A stretch of DNA of 16,780 nt from JAJZIH01 sp021785265 (GTDB lineage: Bacteria > Pseudomonadota > Gammaproteobacteria > JAKAQQ01), in the NCBI GenBank assembly GCA_027338645.1, contig DAHWSH010000048.1, forward strand, positions 1-16,780, given 5' to 3'. The position numbers and the translations under genes are program-made. Under the pieces are notes generated by a model that ran no database searches, was not told where the DNA came from, and worked only from the letters and a program-made list of their open reading frames with translations. Below are positions 1 through 6,517 of this stretch, in pieces (position 1 is the stretch's first letter; every line of letters begins with the position of its first letter).

Positions 1-24
1 TAGTGCTTCGTAAGTAATGGAACT
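1..24 (+). repeat. IS630 left inverted repeat
   Basis: TAGTGCTTC at 1-9 and GGAACT at 19-24 match the reverse complement of 1132-1155. The nine bases between the two blocks are mostly unmatched. This two-block arrangement suggests an outer cleavage block and an inner transposase-binding block. Confidence 0.8.
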
Positions 25-75
25 AAGTGTACCGTTGACGGTCTCAATGGAGAATACGTCCATTCGAGGCCGACG

Positions 76-1161
76 ATGCGAATTGCAACCGCGATAGTGC
101 TGAGTGCTGATGAGCGAAACGTGCTGACGAAGCTGGCGCGGTCGAACACGGCCAGCGTGCGACTGGTGCGCCGGGCGCAGATGGTGCTGCTTGCTGCCGA
201 TGGCCTGGACAACACGCAGATCGCCGCGCAGGTGGGCGTGGGTCGCGTGCAGGTGGGCCGCTGGCGCGATCGGTATGCGCGGATGGGCTTGTCGGGGATC
301 GAGCGCGATGCGACGCGAAGCGGTCGCAAGCCCACGGTCGATGCGGCCGAGATCGTGCGCCTGACCACGCAGACCCAGCCGCAGGCCGCGACTCATTGGA
401 GCACGCGCAAGCTGGCCGCCCAGGTCGGTGTGAGCGATACGACGATCCTGCGCGTTTGGCGCGCCAACGGACTCAAGCCGCACCTGGTCAAGGGGTTCAA
501 GGTCTCTCGCGACCCCCAGTTCTCCGAAAAGCTCGAGGACATCGTCGGGTTGTACATGAGTCCACCCGAGCACGCGCTGGTGCTCTGCTGCGACGAGAAG
601 AGTCAGATTCAGGCGCTCGATCGCACGCAGCCGGGTTTGCCCATGAAGAAGGGTCGCGCGCAGACCCTGACGCACGACTACAAGCGCCACGGCACCACGA
701 CCCTGTTTGCAGCCCTGAACATTCTCGACGGCTCGGTCATCGGCTGCTGCCAGCCTCGCCATCGGCACGAGGGGTGGATCCAGTTCCTGCGTCGCCTCGA
801 CCGGGAAACGCCCAAGGACAAAGCCCTTCACCTGATCTGCGATAACTACGCCACGCACAAGCATCCCCACGTGATCGCCTGGCTCGAAAAGCACCCGCGA
901 TTCCACGTTCATTTCACGCCGACGTCGGCCTCCTGGCTCAACATGGTCGAGCGTTTCTTCCGCGACCTGACCACCGATCGGCTGCGCCGCGGCGTATTCC
1001 GCAGCGTCCCCGAACTCGTGTCGGCCATCAAGGACTACGTCGCTACTCACAATGAAGACCCCAAGCCCTTCATCTGGACCGCCAAGGCCACGGACATCTT
1101 GCAAAAGGTCATCCGCGCCAATCAGCGGTTAAGTTCCAAACAGAAAGAAGCACTACAATAG
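76..1161 (+). CDS. IS630-family DDE transposase
   Basis: This is a cut-and-paste transposase of 361 residues, the usual size for unframeshifted IS630 proteins. The N-terminal part (about 8-140) carries two helix-turn-helix DNA-binding segments; the first is around 44-68 (DNTQIAAQVGVGRVQVGRW) and the second around 108-130 (STRKLAAQVGVSDTTILRVW). The catalytic RNase H-like domain follows, with the triad readable as D173 (CCDEKSQIQ), D256 (LICDNYATHKH) and E292 (SWLNMVERFF). The spacing D-(35)-E between the last two acidic residues is close to the family's D34/35E pattern. The ATG at 76 has GAGG at 66-69 with a 6-base gap, so the start is well supported. No frameshift or internal stop is seen and the enzyme looks functional. 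The last codons lie in the right inverted repeat, and the TAG stop (1159-1161) falls outside the inferred element end. Confidence 0.93.
   Translation: MRIATAIVLSADERNVLTKLARSNTASVRLVRRAQMVLLAADGLDNTQIAAQVGVGRVQVGRWRDRYARMGLSGIERDATRSGRKPTVDAAEIVRLTTQTQPQAATHWSTRKLAAQVGVSDTTILRVWRANGLKPHLVKGFKVSRDPQFSEKLEDIVGLYMSPPEHALVLCCDEKSQIQALDRTQPGLPMKKGRAQTLTHDYKRHGTTTLFAALNILDGSVIGCCQPRHRHEGWIQFLRRLDRETPKDKALHLICDNYATHKHPHVIAWLEKHPRFHVHFTPTSASWLNMVERFFRDLTTDRLRRGVFRSVPELVSAIKDYVATHNEDPKPFIWTAKATDILQKVIRANQRLSSKQKEALQ
1132..1155 (-). repeat. IS630 right inverted repeat
   Basis: Read on the minus strand, this starts TAGTGCTTC and has GGAACT at the inner side, mirroring positions 1-24. It overlaps the last coding codons of the transposase. 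The terminal TA is 1154-1155. Confidence 0.8.
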
Positions 1162-1517
1162 ACTCTACCTGTGAGCCCTCGGGTTCCCCAGACAGAGACG
1201 ACAAACCGATTGACCAGGAGATGTTCACTAATATTTCATTTTGAGGCAACGAAACCCCGTTTACTTACATTTTTTTGTGAGGCAACACGATCAGGCCCCT
1301 CTAGAGCAGCGTTCCGTAGCTCACCAAGTCACCCCGTTCGTGCAGCATCAGCCGTTCTGGATCCCGGGCCCTGCCGTAATCTGTCGTATGGGAGGTTGAC
1401 CTGCCTGTGGCAGGCTCGACTGAACTCGGGGCAGGCCCCGATCATCCGCCCCATCGCGCAACGAGTGCACCAATGCATCAAGCGACGCTGCCGCCTTGGC
1501 ACAAAAGGGATCCATCA
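1162..1517. other. intergenic DNA without a recognisable gene
   Basis: No open frame here has convincing coding character. AT-rich patches (about 1228-1280) alternate with GC-rich ones. A 9-bp direct repeat lies at 1242-1286. A short perfect hairpin CCTGCC-TGT-GGCAGG sits at 1400-1414, with no T-run after it, so it is not a clear terminator. The frame of the pseudogene at 1518-1901 stays open upstream to at least 1443, so the lost gene may have begun further left. Confidence 0.6.
1242..1286 (+). repeat. pair of TGAGGCAAC direct repeats
   Basis: TGAGGCAAC occurs at 1242-1250 and again at 1278-1286, 36 bp apart start to start. Both copies are preceded by a T-rich run and followed closely by a GA. 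No gene starts nearby. It may be a remnant of an element end or a binding site; the sequence alone does not say which. Confidence 0.5.
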
Positions 1518-1901
1518 ATGGGCGAAGAGGCGACGCCCATCCAGTATCTGCTCAAGGCTGAACAACCGATGTGAGGCATCAAGCGACTGCTTGGCTTCCA
1601 GAAGGTCTGGACTGGAGGCTCCACGAACCTCATTCGACTGGAGTCGACTCGGGCTTTGATGATGAAGCTCATTCCGGGTCCGGCGATGACTTTCGCAACA
1701 GCGGAGAAGTGTCTCCAAGATCTGGAAAACTGCTGTCCAGTCGATGGAATCGGCATCGAACGGTCACGATAAAGCGACTTCCAACACTTCTCCTCACAAG
1801 TTCGCGCCGGTTTCACCGATCGCACCTTGATTTTCGTGGGTACTTCGGGGTTTCCCGAGATCACGGCGTTCATGAAACTTAAAGAATTAAATTTCATCTA
1901 A
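1518..1901 (+). pseudogene. decayed reading frame with two in-frame stops, function unrecognised
   Basis: One plus-strand frame reads like protein across three segments separated only by stops. It starts with ATG at 1518, MGEEATPIQYLLKAEQPM, then TGA at 1572-1574. A 65-residue stretch follows (GIKRLLGFQKVW... ending GIGIERSR), then TAA at 1770-1772, and a last segment ends FPEITAFMKLKELNFI at the TAA of 1899-1901. Many codons end in G or C, as expected for coding DNA in this genome, and the residue mix looks protein-like. No Shine-Dalgarno is evident. I do not recognise the family. A degraded transposase C-terminus or a short chromosomal gene broken by point mutation are both possible. The frame could also be fortuitous, so confidence is low. 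Confidence 0.35.
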
Positions 1902-1976
1902 ACCGTTGAAAACACGTTGACAGCTTCTAAGGTATCCCGAATCCCTGCTTTTGCTTCGAGCTTTCATAGACAGAGA

Positions 1977-2004
1977 TTGACTTGTGTTATATTAGTGTTA
2001 TAGT
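1977..2004 (+). promoter_or_regulatory. candidate sigma70 promoter for the efflux operon
   Basis: TTGACT at 1977-1982 and TATAGT at 1999-2004 are separated by 16 bp, each one mismatch from the hexamer consensus. The promoter sits in an AT-rich patch about 180 bp upstream of the first gene. An 8-bp direct repeat, GTGTTATA, at 1984-1991 and 1995-2002 fills the spacer and overlaps the -10 box. With its 11-bp period, close to one helical turn, this repeat could be an operator. No regulator gene is present in the window to pair with it. Confidence 0.5.
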
Positions 2005-2166
2005 TATGTACAACATCTTTCGCAAACCCACCACATCGATTACCGGATTGCACGCTTTGAACTGCTTGCCCTTTGGGCTCGGGCAGATGCTACCCACAGT
2101 TGCGGGTTGCCATGCCCTCCTACCAGGGATGCTAAGCCCTTCTTCTGGCTGACATTTCATTTCATC
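2005..2166 (+). promoter_or_regulatory. long leader with potential hairpins
   Basis: If the promoter at 1977-2004 is used, the mRNA has a leader of roughly 170 nt. It contains two mutually exclusive small hairpins: TGCCC/GGGCA pairing 2067-2071 with 2081-2085, and GCCC-TTT-GGGC at 2068-2078. It also contains an imperfect stem around 2111-2131 pairing CCCT with AGGG. No known riboswitch class is recognised and no terminator T-run follows any of these stems. It may simply be untranslated spacer. Confidence 0.25.
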
Positions 2167-2183
2167 AGGAGCATGACCCTTTG
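2167..2183 (+). promoter_or_regulatory. ribosome binding site and TTG start of the adaptor gene
   Basis: AGGAG at 2167-2171 stands 9 nt before the TTG at 2181-2183. An ATG at 2173-2175 is only 1 nt from AGGAG and opens a three-codon frame (Met-Thr-Leu) ending in TGA at 2182-2184, so it cannot encode the protein. The TTG is followed at once by a basic stretch and a hydrophobic segment, the expected adaptor N-terminus. Confidence 0.6.
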
Positions 2184-3341
2184 AAGAGACGATTCAGATG
2201 GCTCGTGGTCTTTGGACTGGTCGCCCTGCTCGCCGCAGGGATCTTTTTTGGTTTTGGGGGTTCGCGGACCGCGCGATTCGGAAAGACCAAGGTGCCGGTC
2301 CCGGTTGAGGTGGCTCGTGCCCGCCTCGCCACCGTCCCGGTTTACCTTCATGCCTTGGGCACGGTCACGGCCTACCGGACGGTCACGGTCGAGCCGATGA
2401 TCACAGGTCCCCTGAAACAGGTTTTCTTCCACGAGGGTCAATATGTCCGGAAGGGCCAGCTTTTGGCCCAGATCGACCCGCGGCCTTACGAGGCGGTCCT
2501 CGCCCAGGCTTTGGCAAAACTGGCACAGGATCGGGCCACCCGCACCAGCGACCAGTTGCAGGCGAAGCAGAATGCAGCGCTTGTGAAGAAAGGCTTCGTT
2601 TCCAAGCAGCAATGGATTTCCGCGTGGACGACCTATCTGGCCGCCAAGGCGCAAGTGAAGCAGGACCGGGCGAGCATCCTGACCAACCGGATCAACCTGA
2701 CCTATACCCGTATCTTGGCGCCGATTTCGGGACGCACGGGTATCCTCCAGGTCGATCCGGGCAATATTGTGACCCCGAGCCTGCCCAACGGAATTGTCAC
2801 CATCAACCGGCTCCAGCCGATCTATGTGCAGTTCAGTCTGCCGCAGCAGGACCTGCCCGAGATCAACCAAGCGATGGCCCGGGGCCCCCTGCCGGTGCTG
2901 GCCACGATCGCGAACCAGACGGGGCACGGCGATGCACGGGATCGCGGTGTGCTCACGGTTCTCGATAACCAGATCAACGCGAGCACTGGGACACTCACTC
3001 TGAGGGCCCGTTTCCCGAACCCGAAGCTGGATCTCTGGCCGGGTTCCTATGTCGATGTGGATGTCGAAATCCGGGTTCTTCCGAAGGTCGTGACGATTCC
3101 CACCGTGGCGGTCCAGGAGGGGCCAGCCGGCGATTTTGTCTATCTGGTGAAGCAGGACAAGCCGGGGCAGAAACTGGCTTCGGTACTGATCCGGCCGGTT
3201 CAGATGAGTTATGAAAACGGGATGCTGGCCGTGATCGGCAGCGGCCTCCACGTGGGTGACCAGGTGGTAACGGAGGGGACCTCCCGGCTCAAGTCCGGTG
3301 CCACGATCCGGATTGCAGCCCGCATGAAACCCGGCAGATGA
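2181..3341 (+). CDS. mdtA: RND efflux periplasmic adaptor, MdtA-like
   Basis: Membrane-fusion (adaptor) protein of 386 residues that bridges an inner-membrane RND pump and an outer-membrane channel. A basic start is followed by a hydrophobic segment at about 7-26 with no lipobox cysteine, so it is probably an uncleaved anchor or signal peptide. The first lipoyl half lies at about 64-102 and includes GQYVRKGQLLAQIDP (86-100). An alpha-helical hairpin follows at about 103-171. The second lipoyl half starts near 172 and carries YTRILAPISGRTG. A beta-barrel domain (about 206-300) and a membrane-proximal C-terminal domain complete the standard HlyD/AcrA order. The start is TTG, supported by AGGAG at 2167. 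Its TGA overlaps the ATG of the next gene by 4 bp (ATGA), indicating translational coupling. Two RND pump genes follow, the mdtABC arrangement; the substrate cannot be read from sequence. Confidence 0.9.
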   Translation: MKRRFRWLVVFGLVALLAAGIFFGFGGSRTARFGKTKVPVPVEVARARLATVPVYLHALGTVTAYRTVTVEPMITGPLKQVFFHEGQYVRKGQLLAQIDPRPYEAVLAQALAKLAQDRATRTSDQLQAKQNAALVKKGFVSKQQWISAWTTYLAAKAQVKQDRASILTNRINLTYTRILAPISGRTGILQVDPGNIVTPSLPNGIVTINRLQPIYVQFSLPQQDLPEINQAMARGPLPVLATIANQTGHGDARDRGVLTVLDNQINASTGTLTLRARFPNPKLDLWPGSYVDVDVEIRVLPKVVTIPTVAVQEGPAGDFVYLVKQDKPGQKLASVLIRPVQMSYENGMLAVIGSGLHVGDQVVTEGTSRLKSGATIRIAARMKPGR

Positions 3342-6300
3342 ACATCTCGGGGCCCTTCATCGCCCGGCCAGTGGCCACTTCACTTCTGGCCATTGCGCTT
3401 TTCCTGATCGGTCTTCTCGGCTACTCGGCATTGCCCGTCTCGTCACTGCCTGAAGTGGCCTTTCCGACGATTCAGGTCGTGACGAAACTCCCGGGGGCCT
3501 CCCCAGACACCGTCTCCAAGTTGATTACAGCACCCCTGGAGCGACAATTCGGGGAGATAGCCGGTCTCGCGGCCATGAGCTCAGTCTCGAGCGATGGAAC
3601 GAGCGCGATTACGCTGCGTTTTGAACTCAGTGTACCGCTCTCGACGGCTGCCCAGGACGTCCAGGCGGCGATCAACGCGGCGTCCGGAGAACTGCCCCCG
3701 AACCTCCAGTATCCGCCGGTCTACCAGGAAATCAACCCGGCTGACGCACCGATCATGACTTTGGCCATGACGTCGGAGACGATTCCCCTCTACGCGGTGG
3801 CCAACGACGCGGCGACCCTGTTCCTGCAGAAACTGTCCGAGATCCGTGGGGTCGGTGAGGTCACGATTGCAGGTGGCTTGCGCAAAGCCATCCGCCTGAA
3901 TGTCAATCCGCTGCAACTCGCAGCCTATGGGCTCTCCCTCGAGGATGTCCGTAATGCCGTGACGAACACGAACCAGGCGGGAGCGACGGGCGGGCTCCAG
4001 GGCAAACACCAGGCCTATGCGATTGCGACCAACGACCAGATGACCCTGCTCCGGCAGTACCGTCATCTGGTGGTGGCCTACCGGAACAATGCGCCGGTCC
4101 TGCTTTCCGCGGTCGGTACGGTGAAGGCCGGGCTCGAGAACCAGCAGGAACTGGCCAGTGTCGATGGCCACCCGGCGGTGGTGATGAATATCCATCGCCG
4201 TCCCGGCTCCAATATCGTGAGCACGGTTTCCCGCATCAAGCAGGCACTCCACGGGCTCCAGAAAAATCTGCCAGCCGGCATCCATCTCGAGATCGTGGCC
4301 AACCGGACCGGGGTAATCCAGGCCTCTGTCGAGGATGTCCAGATCACCCTGCTTTTGGCCATGCTGCTCGTGATCCTCGTGATCTACTTCTTTTTGCCGG
4401 ATCCCCGGGCCATGCTCATTCCCGCCGTCGCCTTGCCGCTGTCGATCGTGGGGACTTTTGCTGTCATGCATGAGTTGGGTTACCAGCTCGATACCCTTTC
4501 GCTCATGGCGCTCACGGTCGCTACCGGTTTCGTGATCGACGACGCCATCGTCATGATTGAAAACATTGTCCGCTTCATCGAGGGAGGCGAACCCCCCCTG
4601 CGCGCGGCCTATCTCGGCGCCCGGCAGATCGGCTTTACAATCGTCTCCCTCACCGTCTCTTTGGTCGCGGTTTTCATCCCGTTACTCTTCATGCCCGGCG
4701 TGATCGGACGGCTCTTTTCGGAGTTCGCGGTCACGCTCTCCGTGGCGGTCATCATTTCGGCCCTCGTTTCTCTGACCTTGACCCCCATGATGGGCGCCCG
4801 CCTGCTCAAGTCCAGCTCCGAGAGGCAGCCCGGCCGGCTGGCCCAGGCCGCGGAGCACCTTCTGGCTCGCACGCGGGAGGCTTACCGAACCGGTCTCGGA
4901 TGGTGTCTCGAACATGCCCGTTTCATGCTCGGGGTCTTCGGCGCGACGGTGGTGATCACGATCTATCTCTTTCTGATCGTGCCGAAAGCACTCCTGCCGA
5001 CCGTGGATACCGGTGAGTTGATCGCCGTCACCGAAGGGCGGCAGAGCATTTCGCTTTCGGCCATGCAACGCCTCCAGAACCGCGCGATCCGGAAGATCCT
5101 CCGCAACCCGGCTGTGGCCCGGGTGACTTCCCTGATCGGAACGGGGGTGACCAATCCGACCCCGAACACGGGCCGGCTCACCATTGTCTTGAAACCGATC
5201 GGATCCCGTCCCTCGATGGAGACGGTCATGAGCGAGCTCGCTCGGTCCTTGGAGAAAATCCCGGGCTTGCACTTTTTTATGCAGCCGGTCCAGGACATCA
5301 CTCTGTCTTCCCGTCTCTCGCCTGCCGAATACCAGTACACATTGATCGATACCGACTCGAGTCAGTTGAACCACTGGTCGCAAAAAATCGCCGCGGCGAT
5401 GGCCCAGCTGCCTCAACTCCGGGATGTCTCGAGCAACCTCAAGGATCGCGGCCTCGAGGTCGACGTCAAAGTCCGGCGCGATGCCGCTGCCCGTCTGGGC
5501 GTAAGCATGGCGGCGATCCAGAATGTCCTCTATGATGCGTTTGGACAGCGACAGATCTCGACGATTTATACCCAGAACGCCCAGTACCGGGTGGTGCTCG
5601 GCGTGGCTCCGGCCTTTGCCCGCTCGCCCCGCGCACTGGCCTCGATCTACGTCCCGGCCGGAGCCCAGATCAGCACGACCACCCGTGGTCCCGGGTCTGC
5701 CGTCAGCGGTAACTCGATCTTCACGCCGACAGCGACCACGGGTGCAACCGCGGAAGTCCCGCTGACGGACGTCGCGCACGTGACCATCCGGCGGGGACCG
5801 CTTCTCGTGACCCGCGAGAACCAGTTCCCCTCGGTGACCTTGAGTTTCAACCTGGCTCCGGGCGTGAGTCTGGGCAGTGCCGAGACGGCCATTGCCAGAG
5901 CCGAAACCCGTCTTACGGTTCCTCCCTCTGTGAATGGATCCTTTTCCGGTACCGCGGCCGAGTTTCAGCGTTCGTTGGCCGAGGAACCCTGGCTGATCCT
6001 CGCGGCCATCATCGTCATCTACATTGTGCTCGGAGTGCTCTATGAGAGCCCCATCCATCCGGTCACCATCCTCTCGACCCTCCCTTCCGCCGGCATCGGG
6101 GCTCTGCTCGCCCTCTTGCTCACCGGAACGCCGTTCACGATCGTGGCCCTGGTCGGCGTGGTTCTGCTCATGGGGATTGTGAAGAAAAACGGCATCATCA
6201 TGGTCGATTTTGCGATCGAGGCGGAGCGCACCAGGGGACTCGCGCCCGAGGAAGCCATCACGGAGGCGGCGCTCTTGCGCTTCCGGCCGATCATGATGAC

Positions 6301-6511
6301 CACCATGGCCGCCCTCTTCGGAGCGATGCCCCTGGTCTTCGAGGGAGGAGCGGGTTCCGAGCTCCGGGTTCCCCTGGGGATCACCATCATCGGCGGGTTG
6401 CTCCTGAGCCAGATCCTGACCCTGTTTACCACGCCTGTCATCTACCTGGCCCTCGACCGCTTGCGTCATCACCGGACCCACCTGGCGATGGTCGAGCCGA
6501 GTCCGTCCTGA
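3338..6511 (+). CDS. mdtB: RND multidrug transporter subunit, MdtB-like
   Basis: Inner-membrane proton-driven RND (HAE1) transporter of 1057 residues. The N-terminus (PFIARPVATSLLAIALFLIG) is the first transmembrane helix, followed by the periplasmic porter segment with QAAINAA and PPVYQEINPADAPIMTLA, very close to E. coli MdtB. TM4 carries the proton-relay aspartates D401 and D402 (GFVIDDAIVMIEN), and TM10 carries the relay lysine in GIVKKNG (K949/K950). RFRPIMMTT in TM11 is also conserved. The start is fixed by the 4-bp overlap with mdtA and by alignment with MdtB. One oddity is a Gly/Ser/Thr-rich stretch at about 775-806 in the docking-domain half, absent from the partner pump; it accounts for much of the extra length. 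In E. coli MdtB works in a heterotrimer with MdtC, and the adjacent second RND gene suggests the same here. Confidence 0.92.
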   Translation: MNISGPFIARPVATSLLAIALFLIGLLGYSALPVSSLPEVAFPTIQVVTKLPGASPDTVSKLITAPLERQFGEIAGLAAMSSVSSDGTSAITLRFELSVPLSTAAQDVQAAINAASGELPPNLQYPPVYQEINPADAPIMTLAMTSETIPLYAVANDAATLFLQKLSEIRGVGEVTIAGGLRKAIRLNVNPLQLAAYGLSLEDVRNAVTNTNQAGATGGLQGKHQAYAIATNDQMTLLRQYRHLVVAYRNNAPVLLSAVGTVKAGLENQQELASVDGHPAVVMNIHRRPGSNIVSTVSRIKQALHGLQKNLPAGIHLEIVANRTGVIQASVEDVQITLLLAMLLVILVIYFFLPDPRAMLIPAVALPLSIVGTFAVMHELGYQLDTLSLMALTVATGFVIDDAIVMIENIVRFIEGGEPPLRAAYLGARQIGFTIVSLTVSLVAVFIPLLFMPGVIGRLFSEFAVTLSVAVIISALVSLTLTPMMGARLLKSSSERQPGRLAQAAEHLLARTREAYRTGLGWCLEHARFMLGVFGATVVITIYLFLIVPKALLPTVDTGELIAVTEGRQSISLSAMQRLQNRAIRKILRNPAVARVTSLIGTGVTNPTPNTGRLTIVLKPIGSRPSMETVMSELARSLEKIPGLHFFMQPVQDITLSSRLSPAEYQYTLIDTDSSQLNHWSQKIAAAMAQLPQLRDVSSNLKDRGLEVDVKVRRDAAARLGVSMAAIQNVLYDAFGQRQISTIYTQNAQYRVVLGVAPAFARSPRALASIYVPAGAQISTTTRGPGSAVSGNSIFTPTATTGATAEVPLTDVAHVTIRRGPLLVTRENQFPSVTLSFNLAPGVSLGSAETAIARAETRLTVPPSVNGSFSGTAAEFQRSLAEEPWLILAAIIVIYIVLGVLYESPIHPVTILSTLPSAGIGALLALLLTGTPFTIVALVGVVLLMGIVKKNGIIMVDFAIEAERTRGLAPEEAITEAALLRFRPIMMTTMAALFGAMPLVFEGGAGSELRVPLGITIIGGLLLSQILTLFTTPVIYLALDRLRHHRTHLAMVEPSPS

Positions 6512-6517
6512 GCGCGC

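Larger units (their letters stand above)
1..1155 (+). mobile_element. IS630-family insertion sequence
   Basis: The ends are imperfect inverted repeats that both begin TAGTGCTTC and both carry GGAACT nine bases further in, about 17 of 24 positions matching. Each end carries a TA (1-2 and 1154-1155), as expected for the TA target duplication of IS630/Tc1-mariner elements. The single cargo gene is a DDE transposase filling nearly the whole element. Because the window opens at the left TA, DNA to the left is not visible and duplication on that side cannot be tested independently. The element lies upstream of the efflux operon with a damaged frame between them, so this is a region that has tolerated insertion. 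Confidence 0.85.

Noticed and set aside
1560..1650. Possible IS6-family transposase C-terminus, suggested by IKR, LGF and the spacing of nearby residues in the damaged frame
   Set aside because: Only scattered matches; the expected NN..VEQDHR and MIRKGQ blocks are absent, so naming the family would be a guess.
1478..1897. A 139-codon minus-strand frame in the post-IS region
   Set aside because: No ribosome binding site and no family resemblance; the plus-strand frame over the same bases has better coding character although it contains stops.
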